Counted from the stretch's first letter, positions 35,403 to 45,541 are shown. The stretch is DNA of 64,000 nt from an uncultured Bacillota bacterium (GCA_937951995.1 CALGAG010000041.1:1-64000); one strand, 5' to 3'. The notes: generated by a model from the sequence alone, not told the origin. Made by a program: numbers and translations.

Positions 35403-36539
35403 ATGGAAAAGGCAGGTCTGTATATTCATATACCATTTTGCGAAAGAAAATGCCACTATTGTGATTTCACATCCGTAGCAGGAAACCGTGACCTTATTGA
35501 CAGGTATGTCAGATATCTTATCAATGAAATCAAAATGGTTTCAGCAGCCTATGGAAAAATCCAAATTGAAACGATTTTCATCGGAGGGGGTACTCCGTCT
35601 GTTCTTTCAGAGAGCAGCTTGGAAACAATAATGGAGGCCGTTGGGAATGGTTTTTCCCTGGACAGAAATGCAGAAATCTCCATAGAGATAAATCCTGGAA
35701 CCCTGACCCACCAAAAGGCACTTGGCTACAGGAAAGCTGGAATAAACAGAGCCAGCGTGGGGATTCAGTCCATGAACAACAGCCTCCTTGGAACAATCGG
35801 AAGAATCCACAATGAAGACCAGGTCATAGCTACCGTCAAGAACCTGAGAAGGGCAGGATTTGACAACATCAATGGAGACCTGATGTTTGGACTGCCACAC
35901 CAGTCAATTGATGACTTCAGGGTGACTCTTGAGAAAACTGCCCTGTTGGACCTGGAACACATATCAATGTATGGACTCATCCTGGAGGAGAACACTCCCC
36001 TGTATGGCTGGCATGAGAGGGGGCTTGTCTCTGTACCGACAGAAGACCAGGAGAGGGAAATGTATCACTTGGGGATTGATTTCCTCAAGAAAAAAGGATA
36101 CCTTCAATATGAAATCTCAAACCTTGCCAAAAAAGGCCACGAATGTCGCCACAATATGGGGTACTGGCTGTTAAAGCCCTATATAGGTGTGGGAATTTCA
36201 AGTCATTCCTCAATGGAGGGCAGGCGTTATTGGAATACATCTGGATTTGGGGAGTATTTCCAGAAGCTGGATGAAGATACCCTTCCAATTGAGGGGGAAG
36301 AGACCATTACCAAGGATATGATGGAGACAGAATATCTGATTCTTGGAATCAGATTGAAGGATGGAATTTCCGTCGATGATTATGAAAAAAGATTCAATGC
36401 TTCATTTATGGGCAAATATGGAGAGGCTATGGCAAAGCATATGGATTCAGGTCTTTTGGTATTGACAGATGGAAGCATAAGGCTCACTGAAAAGGGCATG
36501 GACCTAAGCAATCAGGTGGAGATGGATTTTATTCCATAG
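35403..36539 (+). CDS. hemW: HemW, radical SAM heme chaperone-like protein
   Basis: HemW is a relative of coproporphyrinogen dehydrogenase HemN that binds heme and is thought to insert it into respiratory enzymes. The 378-residue protein has the radical SAM motif CERKCHYCDF at about residues 13-22, GGGTPSVL near 62, and a C-terminal HemN domain. It lacks the N-terminal extension of true HemN. An AGGAGG site precedes the ATG. The lepA-hemW-hrcA order is conserved in Firmicutes. Confidence 0.93.
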   Translation: MEKAGLYIHIPFCERKCHYCDFTSVAGNRDLIDRYVRYLINEIKMVSAAYGKIQIETIFIGGGTPSVLSESSLETIMEAVGNGFSLDRNAEISIEINPGTLTHQKALGYRKAGINRASVGIQSMNNSLLGTIGRIHNEDQVIATVKNLRRAGFDNINGDLMFGLPHQSIDDFRVTLEKTALLDLEHISMYGLILEENTPLYGWHERGLVSVPTEDQEREMYHLGIDFLKKKGYLQYEISNLAKKGHECRHNMGYWLLKPYIGVGISSHSSMEGRRYWNTSGFGEYFQKLDEDTLPIEGEETITKDMMETEYLILGIRLKDGISVDDYEKRFNASFMGKYGEAMAKHMDSGLLVLTDGSIRLTEKGMDLSNQVEMDFIP

Positions 36540-36552
36540 AGGTCAAAAAGTA

Positions 36553-36581
36553 TTGACAAATACCTGTAAGGGTGATAATTT
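36553..36581 (+). promoter_or_regulatory. Predicted sigma-A promoter of hrcA-grpE-dnaK-dnaJ
   Basis: TTGACA (36553-36558) is followed after 17 bases by TAATTT (36576-36581) with a TG one base before it, an extended -10 form. The CIRCE operator begins 10 bases downstream, where HrcA would block the transcript start. Confidence 0.7.
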
Positions 36582-36591
36582 ATATATAGGA

Positions 36592-36618
36592 TTAGCACTC
36601 GGCAATGTTGAGTGCTAA
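36592..36618 (+). promoter_or_regulatory. CIRCE operator (HrcA binding site)
   Basis: TTAGCACTC-N9-GAGTGCTAA is a perfect match to the CIRCE consensus. It lies between the promoter and hrcA, so the heat-shock operon is under HrcA repression with feedback through GroEL. Confidence 0.97.
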
Positions 36619-36649
36619 CAATCATCCAGGAGAATTTAGAGGTGATACT

Positions 36650-37699
36650 ATGTTGGATGAAAGAAAAATGAGAGTTTTATATGCAATAATAGACAGCTAT
36701 ATATCCACAGCGGAACCCATAGGCTCAAGAACGATTTCAAAGGGATATGACCTTGGAGTCAGCTCAGCCACAATCAGAAATGAGATGTCTGATCTGGAGG
36801 AACTTGGATATCTGAACAAAACACATACCTCATCTGGTAGGGTGCCTTCTGACAAGGCATATAGACTATATGTGGACAGCTATATAAGGCTGGACAAGGA
36901 CACCATAAACAATAAGCAGAAGACAGAGATAAGAAAGGCCCTGGAAAGGGAAAGCAAGGAACTGGATCAGTTGATTCAAAACTCAGCCAGGCTGCTTTCT
37001 CAGATAACAAGCTATACAGCTTTGGCATTGTCACCTCAGATCAAGGAAACAAGGATAAAGTATGTTCAGTTGCTGCCGATGGATGACCACCAAGTCCTGC
37101 TCATATTGGTCAATGAAAACGGACTGGTGAAGAATGCAGTTTTCAAGACTGACCAGACCATTCCGGAAAACCAGCTTGTGGCAATAACCAACATGCTAAA
37201 TGAAAGATTGAAAAATAAGTCCTTCAATCAACTTAACAATGAGTCGATGAAGGAAATGTTCAATCAGTTCTATAATTACAAGAATGAGATTGAGAGACTT
37301 ATTCCCATCATCAACAAGTCCGTTGAAAGCATGGAAGATATTGACCTTTATGCCGATGGAATAGGGAGACTGTTGAATTTCCCTGAATACAAGGATATAG
37401 ACAAGGTAAAGTCCCTAATGTCATTTATAGAGGACAAGGACCAGCTTTTGAATATCCTCCTTATGGATTCCATAACGCGAGACGTGCACATAAGCATAGG
37501 TCATGAAAATATCTATGCACCCCTTAAGGATTGCAGCATAATAACTGCCACCTACAGGCTTGAAGGTGAAACCGTAGGGAAAATTGGAATAATCGGCCCA
37601 ACCAGAATGGACTACCTTGGGCTTATCAAGACCTTGAGGATATTCTCGGATAATATTTCCGAGATTATTAATAACTATAATGGAAGTGTTAAGAGGTGA
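36650..37699 (+). CDS. hrcA: Heat-inducible transcription repressor HrcA
   Basis: HrcA binds CIRCE and represses class I heat-shock genes; GroEL keeps it active. The 349-residue protein has an N-terminal winged helix (about 1-75, with SSATIRNEMSDLEELGYL) and a GAF-like HrcA domain. ATG 36650 has AGAGGTG upstream. A longer start at 36605 would overlap the CIRCE element and is rejected. The gene is the first of hrcA-grpE-dnaK-dnaJ and is autoregulated by the operator upstream. Confidence 0.96.
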   Translation: MLDERKMRVLYAIIDSYISTAEPIGSRTISKGYDLGVSSATIRNEMSDLEELGYLNKTHTSSGRVPSDKAYRLYVDSYIRLDKDTINNKQKTEIRKALERESKELDQLIQNSARLLSQITSYTALALSPQIKETRIKYVQLLPMDDHQVLLILVNENGLVKNAVFKTDQTIPENQLVAITNMLNERLKNKSFNQLNNESMKEMFNQFYNYKNEIERLIPIINKSVESMEDIDLYADGIGRLLNFPEYKDIDKVKSLMSFIEDKDQLLNILLMDSITRDVHISIGHENIYAPLKDCSIITATYRLEGETVGKIGIIGPTRMDYLGLIKTLRIFSDNISEIINNYNGSVKR

Positions 37700-37705
37700 T
37701 TGCAA

Positions 37706-38260
37706 ATGACAAAAGAGGACAACAATATCAAGGAGGATGAAAGGGACCTGCTGGAGGAAGAATCCAACGGGACGGAAGTTCCTCAGGAAGAACAGGAGGA
37801 TGATCCCATTTTTAAATCAAAGGCAATGTTGGAAGAAAAGGAAAATCAAATCATTGATCTGAACAATAAGCTGACCAGGTTACAGGCTGATTTTCAGAAC
37901 TTCAAGCGTAGAACGGAAAAGGACAGGGAAAACTCAATAACCTATGGTATTGAAGCCATTATCCTGGACCTTCTGCCTGTAATTGACAACTTCCAGCGGG
38001 CTATTGCTGCCCAGGACAACAAGGAGGACGGCTTCTACAAGGGAGTATCAATGATTGAAAAGCAATTCATAGATGTGTTGGAAAGGAATTCAGTCCAGGA
38101 GATTGAAGCCTTGGGGAAGGAATTTGACCCAAATCTCCACCATGCCGTATCAGTTGTTGAAAGCGAAGAGGAAGAGGGCACGGTAATTGAGGTCTTACAG
38201 AAGGGTTATGTTTTAAAGGATAAAGTTATCAGACCATGCATGGTCGTTGTTGCAAAATAA
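37706..38260 (+). CDS. grpE: Nucleotide exchange factor GrpE
   Basis: GrpE releases ADP from DnaK. The 184-residue protein has an acidic N-terminal tail, a long coiled-coil helix (about 45-95, with LQADFQNFKRRTEKDRE) and a C-terminal beta domain ending in RPCMVVVAK. ATG 37706 is preferred over TTG 37700 because AGGTG lies about eight bases upstream. It lies between hrcA and dnaK in the usual order. Confidence 0.96.
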   Translation: MTKEDNNIKEDERDLLEEESNGTEVPQEEQEDDPIFKSKAMLEEKENQIIDLNNKLTRLQADFQNFKRRTEKDRENSITYGIEAIILDLLPVIDNFQRAIAAQDNKEDGFYKGVSMIEKQFIDVLERNSVQEIEALGKEFDPNLHHAVSVVESEEEEGTVIEVLQKGYVLKDKVIRPCMVVVAK

Positions 38261-38278
38261 TTTAAGGAGGAATATGGA

Positions 38279-40096
38279 ATGAGCAAAATAATTGGAATTG
38301 ACCTGGGTACAACAAACTCAGCAGTCGCCGTAATGGAAGGTGGAGAGGCTGTAATAATACCTAATGCCGAAGGGAACAGAACGACTCCTTCCGTGGTTGC
38401 ATTCACCAAGGACGGGGAAAGGCTTGTAGGGGAAACAGCTAAAAGGCAGGCAATAACAAATACAGAGAGAACAATACAGTCAATCAAGAGACACATGGGA
38501 AGCGACCGCAAGGATGAGATAGATGGTAAATCCTACAGTCCTGAAGAGATATCAGCAATGATTCTTCAAAAGATCAAGGCTGATGCAGAGAGCTATCTTG
38601 GAGAAACAGTAACAGATGCTGTTATCACAGTACCTGCCTATTTTACTGATAGCCAAAGACAGGCAACCAAGGACGCGGGGAAAATCGCAGGACTTAATGT
38701 AAAAAGAATCATAAATGAGCCAACTGCTGCTGCATTGTCATATGGTTTGGACAAGGAACACGGCCAGCACAAGATCATGGTATTTGACCTAGGTGGAGGA
38801 ACATTCGACGTATCCATACTTGAACTTGGAGACGGAGTGTTCGAGGTACTTGCAACAAGAGGAAACAACCACCTTGGCGGAGATGATTTTGATGACAAGC
38901 TGATAGACTACATTGCTGAACAATTCAAGAAGGAAAACGGAGTTGACCTGAAAGCAGACAAGATGGCACTCCAGAGGCTGAAGGAAGCCGCTGAGAAGGC
39001 TAAGAAGGAACTTTCAACAACCAAGTCAACCAACATAAACCTTCCATTTATCACTGCAACTGCAGCGGGACCACAACACCTTAATATGGATATAACAAGG
39101 GCCAAGTTTGACGAGTTGACATCAGGACTTGTTGAAATGACAATTGAACCTGTCAAGGCAGCATTAAAGGATGCCGGACTTACTGCAGCCGACATAGAAA
39201 AGGTATTGCTGGTTGGTGGGTCAACAAGGATACCAGCTGTACAGGATGCAGTCAAAAAGCTCACTGGAAAAGACCCACAGAAGGATATAAACCCTGATGA
39301 GAGTGTTGCTCTTGGAGCGGCAATTCAGGGAGGAGTTCTGAGTGGTGAGGTAAAAGACCTCTTGCTTCTAGATGTAACACCCCTTTCACTGGGAATTGAG
39401 ACACTTGGAGGGGTTACAACCAAGTTGATTGAAAGAAATACAACCATACCAACCAAGAAATCACAGGTGTTTACAACTGCATCGGACAGCCAGACATCAG
39501 TTGATATTCATGTGCTGCAGGGTGAGCGTCAGATGGCCAACGATAATGTAACCCTAGGAAGGTTCCAGCTGACTGGGATACCACCTGCACCTAGAGGAGT
39601 TCCACAAATCGAGGTTACCTTTGACATAGATGCCAATGGTATTGTAAATGTTAGTGCCAAGGACCTTGGAACAGGCAAGGAACAGAAGATCACAATTACA
39701 GCATCAACCAAGCTGAGTGAAGACGAGATAAATGAAAAGGTTAAGGAAGCTGAGAGGTTCGCAGAGGAAGACAAGGTAAAGAAGGAAAAGATCGAGGTTA
39801 GAAACAACGGTGATTCAATAGTCTATCAAACAGAAAAGACCTTGAAGGACCTTGAAGGAAAAATTGAAGCTGATGAAAAAGCCAAGGTTGAAGAAAAGTT
39901 GGAAGCTCTTAAGAAAGCACTTGAGGGTGATGACATAGATGATATCAAGACCAAGACCGAGGAGCTGACCAACGAGTTCCACGCAATTTCACAGAAGCTG
40001 TATGAAACTGCTCAAGGAGAGGGAGGAGAAGGACAAGAGGCCCCTCAGGATGACGACGTTGTGGATGCTGACTACGAAGTGGTTGACGAAGACTAG
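38279..40096 (+). CDS. dnaK: Chaperone protein DnaK (Hsp70)
   Basis: DnaK is the ATP-dependent Hsp70 chaperone. The 605 residues show the ATPase motifs [31 protein letters not shown] and [10 protein letters not shown]. The substrate-binding domain and a helical lid follow, and the C-terminus is acidic and ends [15 protein letters not shown]. The length is normal for Firmicutes. AAGGAGG precedes the ATG. A long hairpin separates it from dnaJ. Confidence 0.98.
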   Translation: MSKIIGIDLGTTNSAVAVMEGGEAVIIPNAEGNRTTPSVVAFTKDGERLVGETAKRQAITNTERTIQSIKRHMGSDRKDEIDGKSYSPEEISAMILQKIKADAESYLGETVTDAVITVPAYFTDSQRQATKDAGKIAGLNVKRIINEPTAAALSYGLDKEHGQHKIMVFDLGGGTFDVSILELGDGVFEVLATRGNNHLGGDDFDDKLIDYIAEQFKKENGVDLKADKMALQRLKEAAEKAKKELSTTKSTNINLPFITATAAGPQHLNMDITRAKFDELTSGLVEMTIEPVKAALKDAGLTAADIEKVLLVGGSTRIPAVQDAVKKLTGKDPQKDINPDESVALGAAIQGGVLSGEVKDLLLLDVTPLSLGIETLGGVTTKLIERNTTIPTKKSQVFTTASDSQTSVDIHVLQGERQMANDNVTLGRFQLTGIPPAPRGVPQIEVTFDIDANGIVNVSAKDLGTGKEQKITITASTKLSEDEINEKVKEAERFAEEDKVKKEKIEVRNNGDSIVYQTEKTLKDLEGKIEADEKAKVEEKLEALKKALEGDDIDDIKTKTEELTNEFHAISQKLYETAQGEGGEGQEAPQDDDVVDADYEVVDED

Positions 40097-40142
40097 ATTT
40101 TGAAATAGTATATTGTGGGAGTCGTTGATGACTCTTTCAAAA

Positions 40143-40176
40143 AATCAAAGCTAAACCATCAGGTTTAGCTTTGATT
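40143..40176 (+). terminator. Long hairpin between dnaK and dnaJ
   Basis: A perfect 15-bp stem (AATCAAAGCTAAACC / GGTTTAGCTTTGATT) with an ATCA loop lies 46 bases after dnaK and ends 25 bases before dnaJ. No long T-tract follows, so it may act as a partial terminator or as an mRNA stabiliser for the dnaK end. Confidence 0.65.
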
Positions 40177-40201
40177 AATGATTATTAATGGAAGTTGGTG
40201 T

Positions 40202-41329
40202 ATGGCAGTGAGGGATTTATACGAAATACTTGAAATATCCAAGGATGCTTCACAGGAGGATATAAAAAGGGCTTACAGGAAGCTTGCAAAGAAGTATCAC
40301 CCAGACCTTAATCCAAACGATGCAGAGGCTGAACAGAATTTCAAGGAAGTGAATGCAGCCTATGAAGTTCTTAGCGACCAGGAAAAAAGGTCCCGTTACG
40401 ACAGGTTTGGTCATGCAGGTGTGGATCCACAGGCTGGCGGAGGAGACTTTGGAGGCTTTGGGGATATATTTGATGACCTGTTTGATGTGTTTGGTGGCTT
40501 TGGTGGAAGAAGTACAGGGAGAAGAAGGTCCGGTCCAGCCAGAGGAGCCGATATACAGCAAAGCGTAACTCTTGAGTTCAGGGAAGCAGCTTTTGGGGTG
40601 GAGAAAGAGGTTCAGGTCAGAAGGTATGAAACCTGTGGCACATGTGAAGGCAGCGGTGCAAAACCTGGAACTGACAAGAATACCTGCTCAAAATGCCATG
40701 GTTCAGGAGAGGTAAGGTATACACAGCAGACTCCCTTTGGGCAGTTTGTTCAGGTAGGCGTATGCGACCAGTGCAATGGTACTGGTGAAACCTTTGAGGA
40801 AAAATGTGAAACCTGCCAGGGCAGTGGCAAGGAAATCAAGACCAGAAAGATCAATGTCAATATCCCAGCAGGTGTTGACAGTGATTCGGTGATGACTGTC
40901 AGAGGTGAGGGTCACAGCGGAGAAAAGGGTGGACCACCTGGTGACCTTTATCTGTATATTTCCGTCAAGGAAGACCCAGTGTTCTCCAGGAGGGGAACAA
41001 ACATCTATGTAACAGTCCCAATAACATTTGCCCAGGCAACCCTGGGGTCGGAAATAGAGATACCTACACTGGAGGGAACAGAGGTCTACACTATTCCTGC
41101 TGCAACCCCATCCGGAAGCAGATTCAAGCTAAGAAACAAGGGCGTCGCAAATGTCAGGGGACTTGGCAAGGGTGACCTGATTTTTACAGTTGAAGTGATA
41201 ATACCAAAGGATCTTTCAGACAAGCAGAGGGAGCTTCTCCTGGAGTATTCCAAGGAAATGGGAGAGAATTATAAGACTCCTGAAAAGAAGGGTTTTTTCA
41301 AGAAGGTCAAGGATGCATTTCAGCAGTAG
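40202..41329 (+). CDS. dnaJ: Chaperone protein DnaJ (type I)
   Basis: DnaJ delivers substrates to DnaK and stimulates its ATPase. The 375-residue protein has a J domain (about 1-70, with the HPD motif in [10 protein letters not shown]), a Gly/Phe-rich linker ([20 protein letters not shown]), four CxxCxGxG zinc repeats (about 140-215) and C-terminal substrate domains. ATG 40202 gives the family start [12 protein letters not shown]; the frame is open to 40178 but the extra residues are not conserved. It ends the heat-shock operon. Confidence 0.97.
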   Translation: MAVRDLYEILEISKDASQEDIKRAYRKLAKKYHPDLNPNDAEAEQNFKEVNAAYEVLSDQEKRSRYDRFGHAGVDPQAGGGDFGGFGDIFDDLFDVFGGFGGRSTGRRRSGPARGADIQQSVTLEFREAAFGVEKEVQVRRYETCGTCEGSGAKPGTDKNTCSKCHGSGEVRYTQQTPFGQFVQVGVCDQCNGTGETFEEKCETCQGSGKEIKTRKINVNIPAGVDSDSVMTVRGEGHSGEKGGPPGDLYLYISVKEDPVFSRRGTNIYVTVPITFAQATLGSEIEIPTLEGTEVYTIPAATPSGSRFKLRNKGVANVRGLGKGDLIFTVEVIIPKDLSDKQRELLLEYSKEMGENYKTPEKKGFFKKVKDAFQQ

Positions 41330-41364
41330 AATGATACAATAAGTCTGGCTTGGAGCCAGTTGGG

Positions 41365-41390
41365 AGCAACCACCAGGGTGGTTGCTTTTT
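41365..41390 (+). terminator. Terminator after dnaJ
   Basis: A 9-bp stem (AGCAACCAC / GTGGTTGCT) with a CAGG loop is followed by TTTT. It closes the hrcA-dnaJ operon. Confidence 0.88.
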
Positions 41391-41455
41391 GCATACTGGA
41401 AAAGAGTAGGATTTTAGGGTATAATATGTTGAATAATAGATAAGGATGTGATCCG

Positions 41456-42376
41456 ATGAACTGGCTGGAGGTTATAATCAAGACAAAGCCTGAAAATGAG
41501 GACCTGGTAAGCAGTATCCTATATGACAATGGTGCTACAGGATTGACAATAGAGGATCCCAATGACATTGTGGAGCTTGACAAGGCAAAGGATGCATGGG
41601 ATTTCATAGAGCCAGAGCTACTGAAAAAGAAGGATGATGGAATAATCATAAAGGCATACTATTCAGAGGCTGAGGACCTGGAAGGGATTCTTGAGAAGAT
41701 AAGGGAAAGGATCAAAAATCAGGGATTGGGAGAAATCCTCACCAGCAAGGTGGATGAAAGCGATTGGGCTGAGAATTGGAAGATCCATTACAAGACAACA
41801 AAGATTGGTGCAAATATAGTCATAAAACCTTCCTGGGAGGAGTATCAGCCTGAAAGGGACGACATAGTCATTGAGCTTGATCCTGGTATGGCCTTTGGAA
41901 CCGGATCCCATGAAACAACCGTCATGTGCGCCAAAGCTTTGGAGAGGAATGTGGAGTCAACCTCGACAGTCTTCGATGTAGGCTGTGGAAGTGGAATATT
42001 GGGTATAATTGCTGCCAAGCTCGGAGCCGGCAGGGTTCTTGCCATAGACCTGGACCCAATGTGTATCAAGGTCACCAAGGAAAATGCAATAATCAATCAG
42101 GTGGATGATACAATCCAGGTTGAGCAGGGCAATCTGCTCCATATGGTTGAGGAAAAGGCAGATGTCATAGTGGCCAATATTATTGCAGAAATAATAGTTG
42201 ACCTGGTTCCGGGACTTAGGAATCATTTAAATGATAATGGTATCTTCATTGCTTCCGGTATAATAGAAAGCAAGCTGGACAAGGTAAAGGAAGCCCTCAT
42301 GAGCAGCGGTTATGAAATTGTCGATGTTGAACTTATGAATGGCTGGGCGGCAGTTACATCTAGAATGGTGATATGA
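41456..42376 (+). CDS. prmA: Ribosomal protein L11 methyltransferase
   Basis: PrmA methylates ribosomal protein L11 with SAM. The 306-residue protein has the N-terminal substrate-recognition domain (MNWLEVIIKTKPENEDLVS) and a class I methyltransferase domain with FDVGCGSGILGIIAAKLGA near 172 and an NII motif near 240. A TATAAT lies at 41421-41426, but no good -35 was found. It follows dnaJ and overlaps rsmE by four bases, as in many Firmicutes. Confidence 0.95.
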   Translation: MNWLEVIIKTKPENEDLVSSILYDNGATGLTIEDPNDIVELDKAKDAWDFIEPELLKKKDDGIIIKAYYSEAEDLEGILEKIRERIKNQGLGEILTSKVDESDWAENWKIHYKTTKIGANIVIKPSWEEYQPERDDIVIELDPGMAFGTGSHETTVMCAKALERNVESTSTVFDVGCGSGILGIIAAKLGAGRVLAIDLDPMCIKVTKENAIINQVDDTIQVEQGNLLHMVEEKADVIVANIIAEIIVDLVPGLRNHLNDNGIFIASGIIESKLDKVKEALMSSGYEIVDVELMNGWAAVTSRMVI

Positions 42377-43119
42377 TGCATAGGTTTTTTACTGATAATG
42401 AAATAGATGGAGCGGGACGTATAAGAATACAAGGATCTGATGTCAAGCATGCTAGAGATGTCTTGAGAATGGGATCAGGTGAAAAGCTGGAGATTGTTGT
42501 TGAGGGGAAGGCCTACCTGTGTTCGATAATTGAGATTGGCAAGAATATTATGGTTGCGGAGCTAGTTCAGCCTTTAGAGAGAGGACACGAATCTTCAATC
42601 AAAATCAATTTGTTTCAGGGACTTCCCAAAAGCACAAAGATGGAGACCATCCTTCAAAAAGCCACAGAGCTTGGTGTATCATCATTTTATCCACTGTTGA
42701 CAAATCGGACGGTGGTTAGGTTAAAGGGTGAAAAAAAACAGGACAGGAAACTGGAAAGGTGGGAGTCTGTTGTCCATGAAGCTGCCAAGCAATCAAAGCG
42801 GGACACCATACCAAAGGTCCATCAGGCTATTGATATGTCTGAAATCGAAGCCTACCTTAAGGAAGGTATTACCATAGTGCCCTATGAGGCATCAGAAGAC
42901 AATGGAATCAAGGATGTCCTCAGGTCATTGGAAGTGCCCAGGACGGTCAATATTGTTATTGGACCTGAAGGAGGCTTTGAGGAAGATGAGATAGACATGC
43001 TGGTCAGTCTGGGTGCAAGGATTGTGTCCCTGGGACCGAGGATACTTAGGACTGAAACAGCGGGAATAGTGGCTTGTGCCATTGCTCAATATGAATTTGG
43101 AGATTTAGGAGTGATTTAA
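42373..43119 (+). CDS. rsmE: 16S rRNA (uracil-1498-N3)-methyltransferase
   Basis: RsmE methylates U1498 of 16S rRNA. The 248-residue protein has an N-terminal PUA-like domain (about 1-70, with DVKHARDVLRMG) and a SPOUT methyltransferase domain. That domain has the knot motifs VNIVIGPEGGFEEDEIDM and SLGPRILRTETA, which form the SAM site. Two adjacent ATG codons (42373, 42376) are possible starts; the first overlaps the prmA stop. Its stop codon overlaps the start of mtaB by one base. Confidence 0.95.
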   Translation: MMHRFFTDNEIDGAGRIRIQGSDVKHARDVLRMGSGEKLEIVVEGKAYLCSIIEIGKNIMVAELVQPLERGHESSIKINLFQGLPKSTKMETILQKATELGVSSFYPLLTNRTVVRLKGEKKQDRKLERWESVVHEAAKQSKRDTIPKVHQAIDMSEIEAYLKEGITIVPYEASEDNGIKDVLRSLEVPRTVNIVIGPEGGFEEDEIDMLVSLGARIVSLGPRILRTETAGIVACAIAQYEFGDLGVI

Positions 43120-44420
43120 TGAATTCAGTGGCATTCCATACCTTGGGGTGTAAGGTTAACCAGTACGAAACCGAGGCTATGGAGGAAATGTTTGAAAAAA
43201 AAGGCTACACAATTGTGGAGGAAGATGGCTATTCTGACATATATGTTATAAATACATGTACGGTTACAAATCTTTCAGACAGAAAATCGAGACAGTTCAT
43301 AAGAAAGTCCAAGAAAAACAACCCTGGAGCAATTGTAGCAGTAGTAGGTTGCTACTCCCAGGTGTCTCCTGAAGAGGTTGAAAAAATCCAGGGTGTGGAT
43401 GTGATAATCGGAACAAGTGAGAGACACAGGATTGTGGACCTTTGTGAGGAGGCTTCAAACCACAAGCGGAGAATAAACATTGTCAGATCTGTTAAGACCT
43501 ACAAGGAGTTCGAAAAGATCAATATAGACGAACTGAAGTCCAGAACCAGGGCATTTGTGAAAATCCAGGATGGTTGCAATCAATTCTGCAGCTACTGCAT
43601 AATTCCCTATGCCAGGGGACCAATTAGAAGCCGGGAGTTTGCAGATATTGAAAATGAGGTTGAAAACCTGGCCAAGGCAGGCTTCAAGGAGGTTGTGCTG
43701 ACTGGAATCCACGTTGCATCCTACGGGAAGGACCTCAAGAAGGAATCCCTGGGTCAAGTAATTGATAAAATCAGCCTGATTGAGGGTATTGAAAGAATAA
43801 GACTAAGTTCCCTGGAGCCAACTCTAATAGATGATGACTTTATGGAGATTATGACCAAAAGCCCGAAAATCTGTGATCATTTTCATCTGTCACTGCAGAG
43901 TGGATCTGATTCTGTCCTGGAAAGGATGAACAGAAAATACACAACACAAGAGTACAGGGACAGGGTGGACCTAATAAGGAAATACCTGCCTGATGCGGGT
44001 ATCACCACTGATATTATTGTAGGCTTTCCTGGGGAAACTGAGGATGAGTTCAATGAGACCCTGCGCTTTGTGGAGGAAATTGGATTTTCCAGAATCCATG
44101 TATTCAAGTATTCTCCCAGAAAGGGTACGCCTGCTGCAACAATGGAAGACCAGGTTCATGGAGAAATCAAAAACAAGAGAAGTGAGATCCTTATAGCTTT
44201 GGGAGACCGGCTGTCAGAGGAGTTCAACAATAGATACCTTGAAGGTGCAAAGGAAGTCCTCTATGAGGAGCACACCAAGAGGGACGAAAATGTATATGAA
44301 GGTTATACCACAAACTACATCAGGGTAAGGACGCCATCACCGGTGGACCTGATCGGAGAAATCAGGGATACAAGATTAGAGGCTGTTAAGGGTTCTCTTA
44401 TTCATGGAACCTTAATATGA
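43119..44420 (+). CDS. mtaB: tRNA (N6-L-threonylcarbamoyladenosine(37)-C2)-methylthiotransferase MtaB
   Basis: MtaB turns t6A37 into ms2t6A in ANN-decoding tRNAs. The 433-residue protein has three domains. The N-terminal UPF0004 domain has three Cys ligands, including LGCKVNQYE and INTCTVT. The radical SAM domain has CNQFCSYC near 150, and a C-terminal TRAM domain follows. The two sets of Cys imply two [4Fe-4S] clusters. Synteny with rsmE and prmA (yqeV in Bacillus) agrees. Confidence 0.95.
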   Translation: MNSVAFHTLGCKVNQYETEAMEEMFEKKGYTIVEEDGYSDIYVINTCTVTNLSDRKSRQFIRKSKKNNPGAIVAVVGCYSQVSPEEVEKIQGVDVIIGTSERHRIVDLCEEASNHKRRINIVRSVKTYKEFEKINIDELKSRTRAFVKIQDGCNQFCSYCIIPYARGPIRSREFADIENEVENLAKAGFKEVVLTGIHVASYGKDLKKESLGQVIDKISLIEGIERIRLSSLEPTLIDDDFMEIMTKSPKICDHFHLSLQSGSDSVLERMNRKYTTQEYRDRVDLIRKYLPDAGITTDIIVGFPGETEDEFNETLRFVEEIGFSRIHVFKYSPRKGTPAATMEDQVHGEIKNKRSEILIALGDRLSEEFNNRYLEGAKEVLYEEHTKRDENVYEGYTTNYIRVRTPSPVDLIGEIRDTRLEAVKGSLIHGTLI

Positions 44421-44453
44421 ATTACTTATTAGGGATATGGGGAGGTGTTAATT

Positions 44454-44792
44454 ATGGACTGTTTATTTTGTAAGATTGCAAAGAAGGAAATTCCAAGTGA
44501 TCTGGTGCATGAGGATGAATTTGTTGTGGTGTTCAAGGACATTAACCCACAAGCCCCGGTACACTTTTTAGTCGTGCCCAAGGTGCATATCAAGTCCCTG
44601 GACTATATTACGGAGGAGCACGATACCCTGATTTCCCACGTTTTCAGGTTGATTCCCAAGTTGGCCAAAGACCAGGGAATTGAGAATGGCTATAGGGTGG
44701 TGAACAATTGTGGACCTGATGGAGGTCAGTCTGTGGACCACATTCATTTCCATGTTTTAGGAAAAAGAGAAATGTTATGGCCACCAGGTTAA
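44454..44792 (+). CDS. HIT family (histidine triad) nucleotide-binding protein
   Basis: This is a 112-residue HINT-type protein, a family of purine nucleoside phosphoramidases. It starts MDCLFCKIAKKEIPS and ends with the triad motif HIHFHVLG, preceded by conserved NNCGPDGGQSVDH. ATG 44454 has GGGGAGGTG upstream. Such a gene sits between mtaB and rpsU in many Clostridia. A physiological substrate cannot be named from sequence. Confidence 0.93.
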   Translation: MDCLFCKIAKKEIPSDLVHEDEFVVVFKDINPQAPVHFLVVPKVHIKSLDYITEEHDTLISHVFRLIPKLAKDQGIENGYRVVNNCGPDGGQSVDHIHFHVLGKREMLWPPG

Positions 44793-44798
44793 AAACAG

Positions 44799-44827
44799 TT
44801 GAAATAATTAGCGGGATAATGTATAAT
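44799..44827 (+). promoter_or_regulatory. Predicted sigma-A promoter of rpsU-yqeY
   Basis: TTGAAA (44799-44804) and TATAAT (44822-44827) are 17 bases apart, starting 7 bases after the HIT gene stop and ending 72 bases before rpsU. Confidence 0.8.
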
Positions 44828-44899
44828 TGTTTAGTGTGCAAGCCATACTCATAGCAGTATTGTAACACTCTTGTAGTTGTGAGGGGAGGGAAAGGATCG

Positions 44900-45082
44900 A
44901 TGACAGAAATTAAAGTTGGTGAAAACGAATCTCTTGATAACGCTCTTAAAAGATTTAAAAGATCATGTGCCAGATCAGGAGTTATAGGTGAGGTAAGAAA
45001 AAGAGAGCATTATGAAAAACCAAGCGTAAAGCGTAAGAAGAAATCTGAAGCGGCAAGAAGAAAGAAACATTCCAAGTATTAA
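44900..45082 (+). CDS. rpsU: 30S ribosomal protein S21
   Basis: The 60-residue, very basic protein begins [20 protein letters not shown] and ends RKKHSKY, as typical S21 does. S21 is near the anti-Shine-Dalgarno region of 16S rRNA. ATG 44900 is preferred over an earlier in-frame start at 44879. It has its own consensus promoter and is followed 15 bases later by yqeY, as in Bacillus. Confidence 0.97.
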   Translation: MTEIKVGENESLDNALKRFKRSCARSGVIGEVRKREHYEKPSVKRKKKSEAARRKKHSKY

Positions 45083-45097
45083 TAAGAAGGTGAACTA

Positions 45098-45541
45098 ATG
45101 TCCCTTAAAGATAAACTCATGGAAGACCTTAAAGTTTCCATGAAAAACAAGGATACTATAAGGAAAAATACTGTAACTATGGTTAGGGCAGCTGTCAAGC
45201 AGAGGGAAGTAGATGAAAGAACTGAGCTGACAGATGAAGATATCCTTGAGATTGTTGCAAAACAGCTTAAGGAAAAGAAGATGGCCATAGAGGAATTCAA
45301 AAAAGGCTCGCGCCAGGATCTCGTGGATACAACTGAGTCAGAAATTAAGATTCTGTTGGAGTATCTGCCTGAACAGATGAATGAAGAAGAGGTGGAAAGG
45401 ATAGTTAAGGAAACAATTGAAGAAATTGGAGCCACCTCAATTAAAGATATAGGTCTGATCATGAAAGCCACAATGCCCAAGGTAAAAGGAAGGGCAGATG
45501 GAAACATGGTAAATACGGCCGTGAGAAAATTGCTTAAATAA
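45098..45541 (+). CDS. yqeY: GatB/YqeY domain-containing protein
   Basis: This 147-residue helical protein is related to the tail domain of the amidotransferase subunit GatB. It begins MSLKDKLMEDLKVSMKNKD and ends MPKVKGRADGNMVNTAVRKLL, the usual conserved ends. The free-standing protein may bind tRNA, but its role is not established. The rpsU-yqeY pair is conserved in Firmicutes. A terminator starts at its stop codon. Confidence 0.93.
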   Translation: MSLKDKLMEDLKVSMKNKDTIRKNTVTMVRAAVKQREVDERTELTDEDILEIVAKQLKEKKMAIEEFKKGSRQDLVDTTESEIKILLEYLPEQMNEEEVERIVKETIEEIGATSIKDIGLIMKATMPKVKGRADGNMVNTAVRKLLK

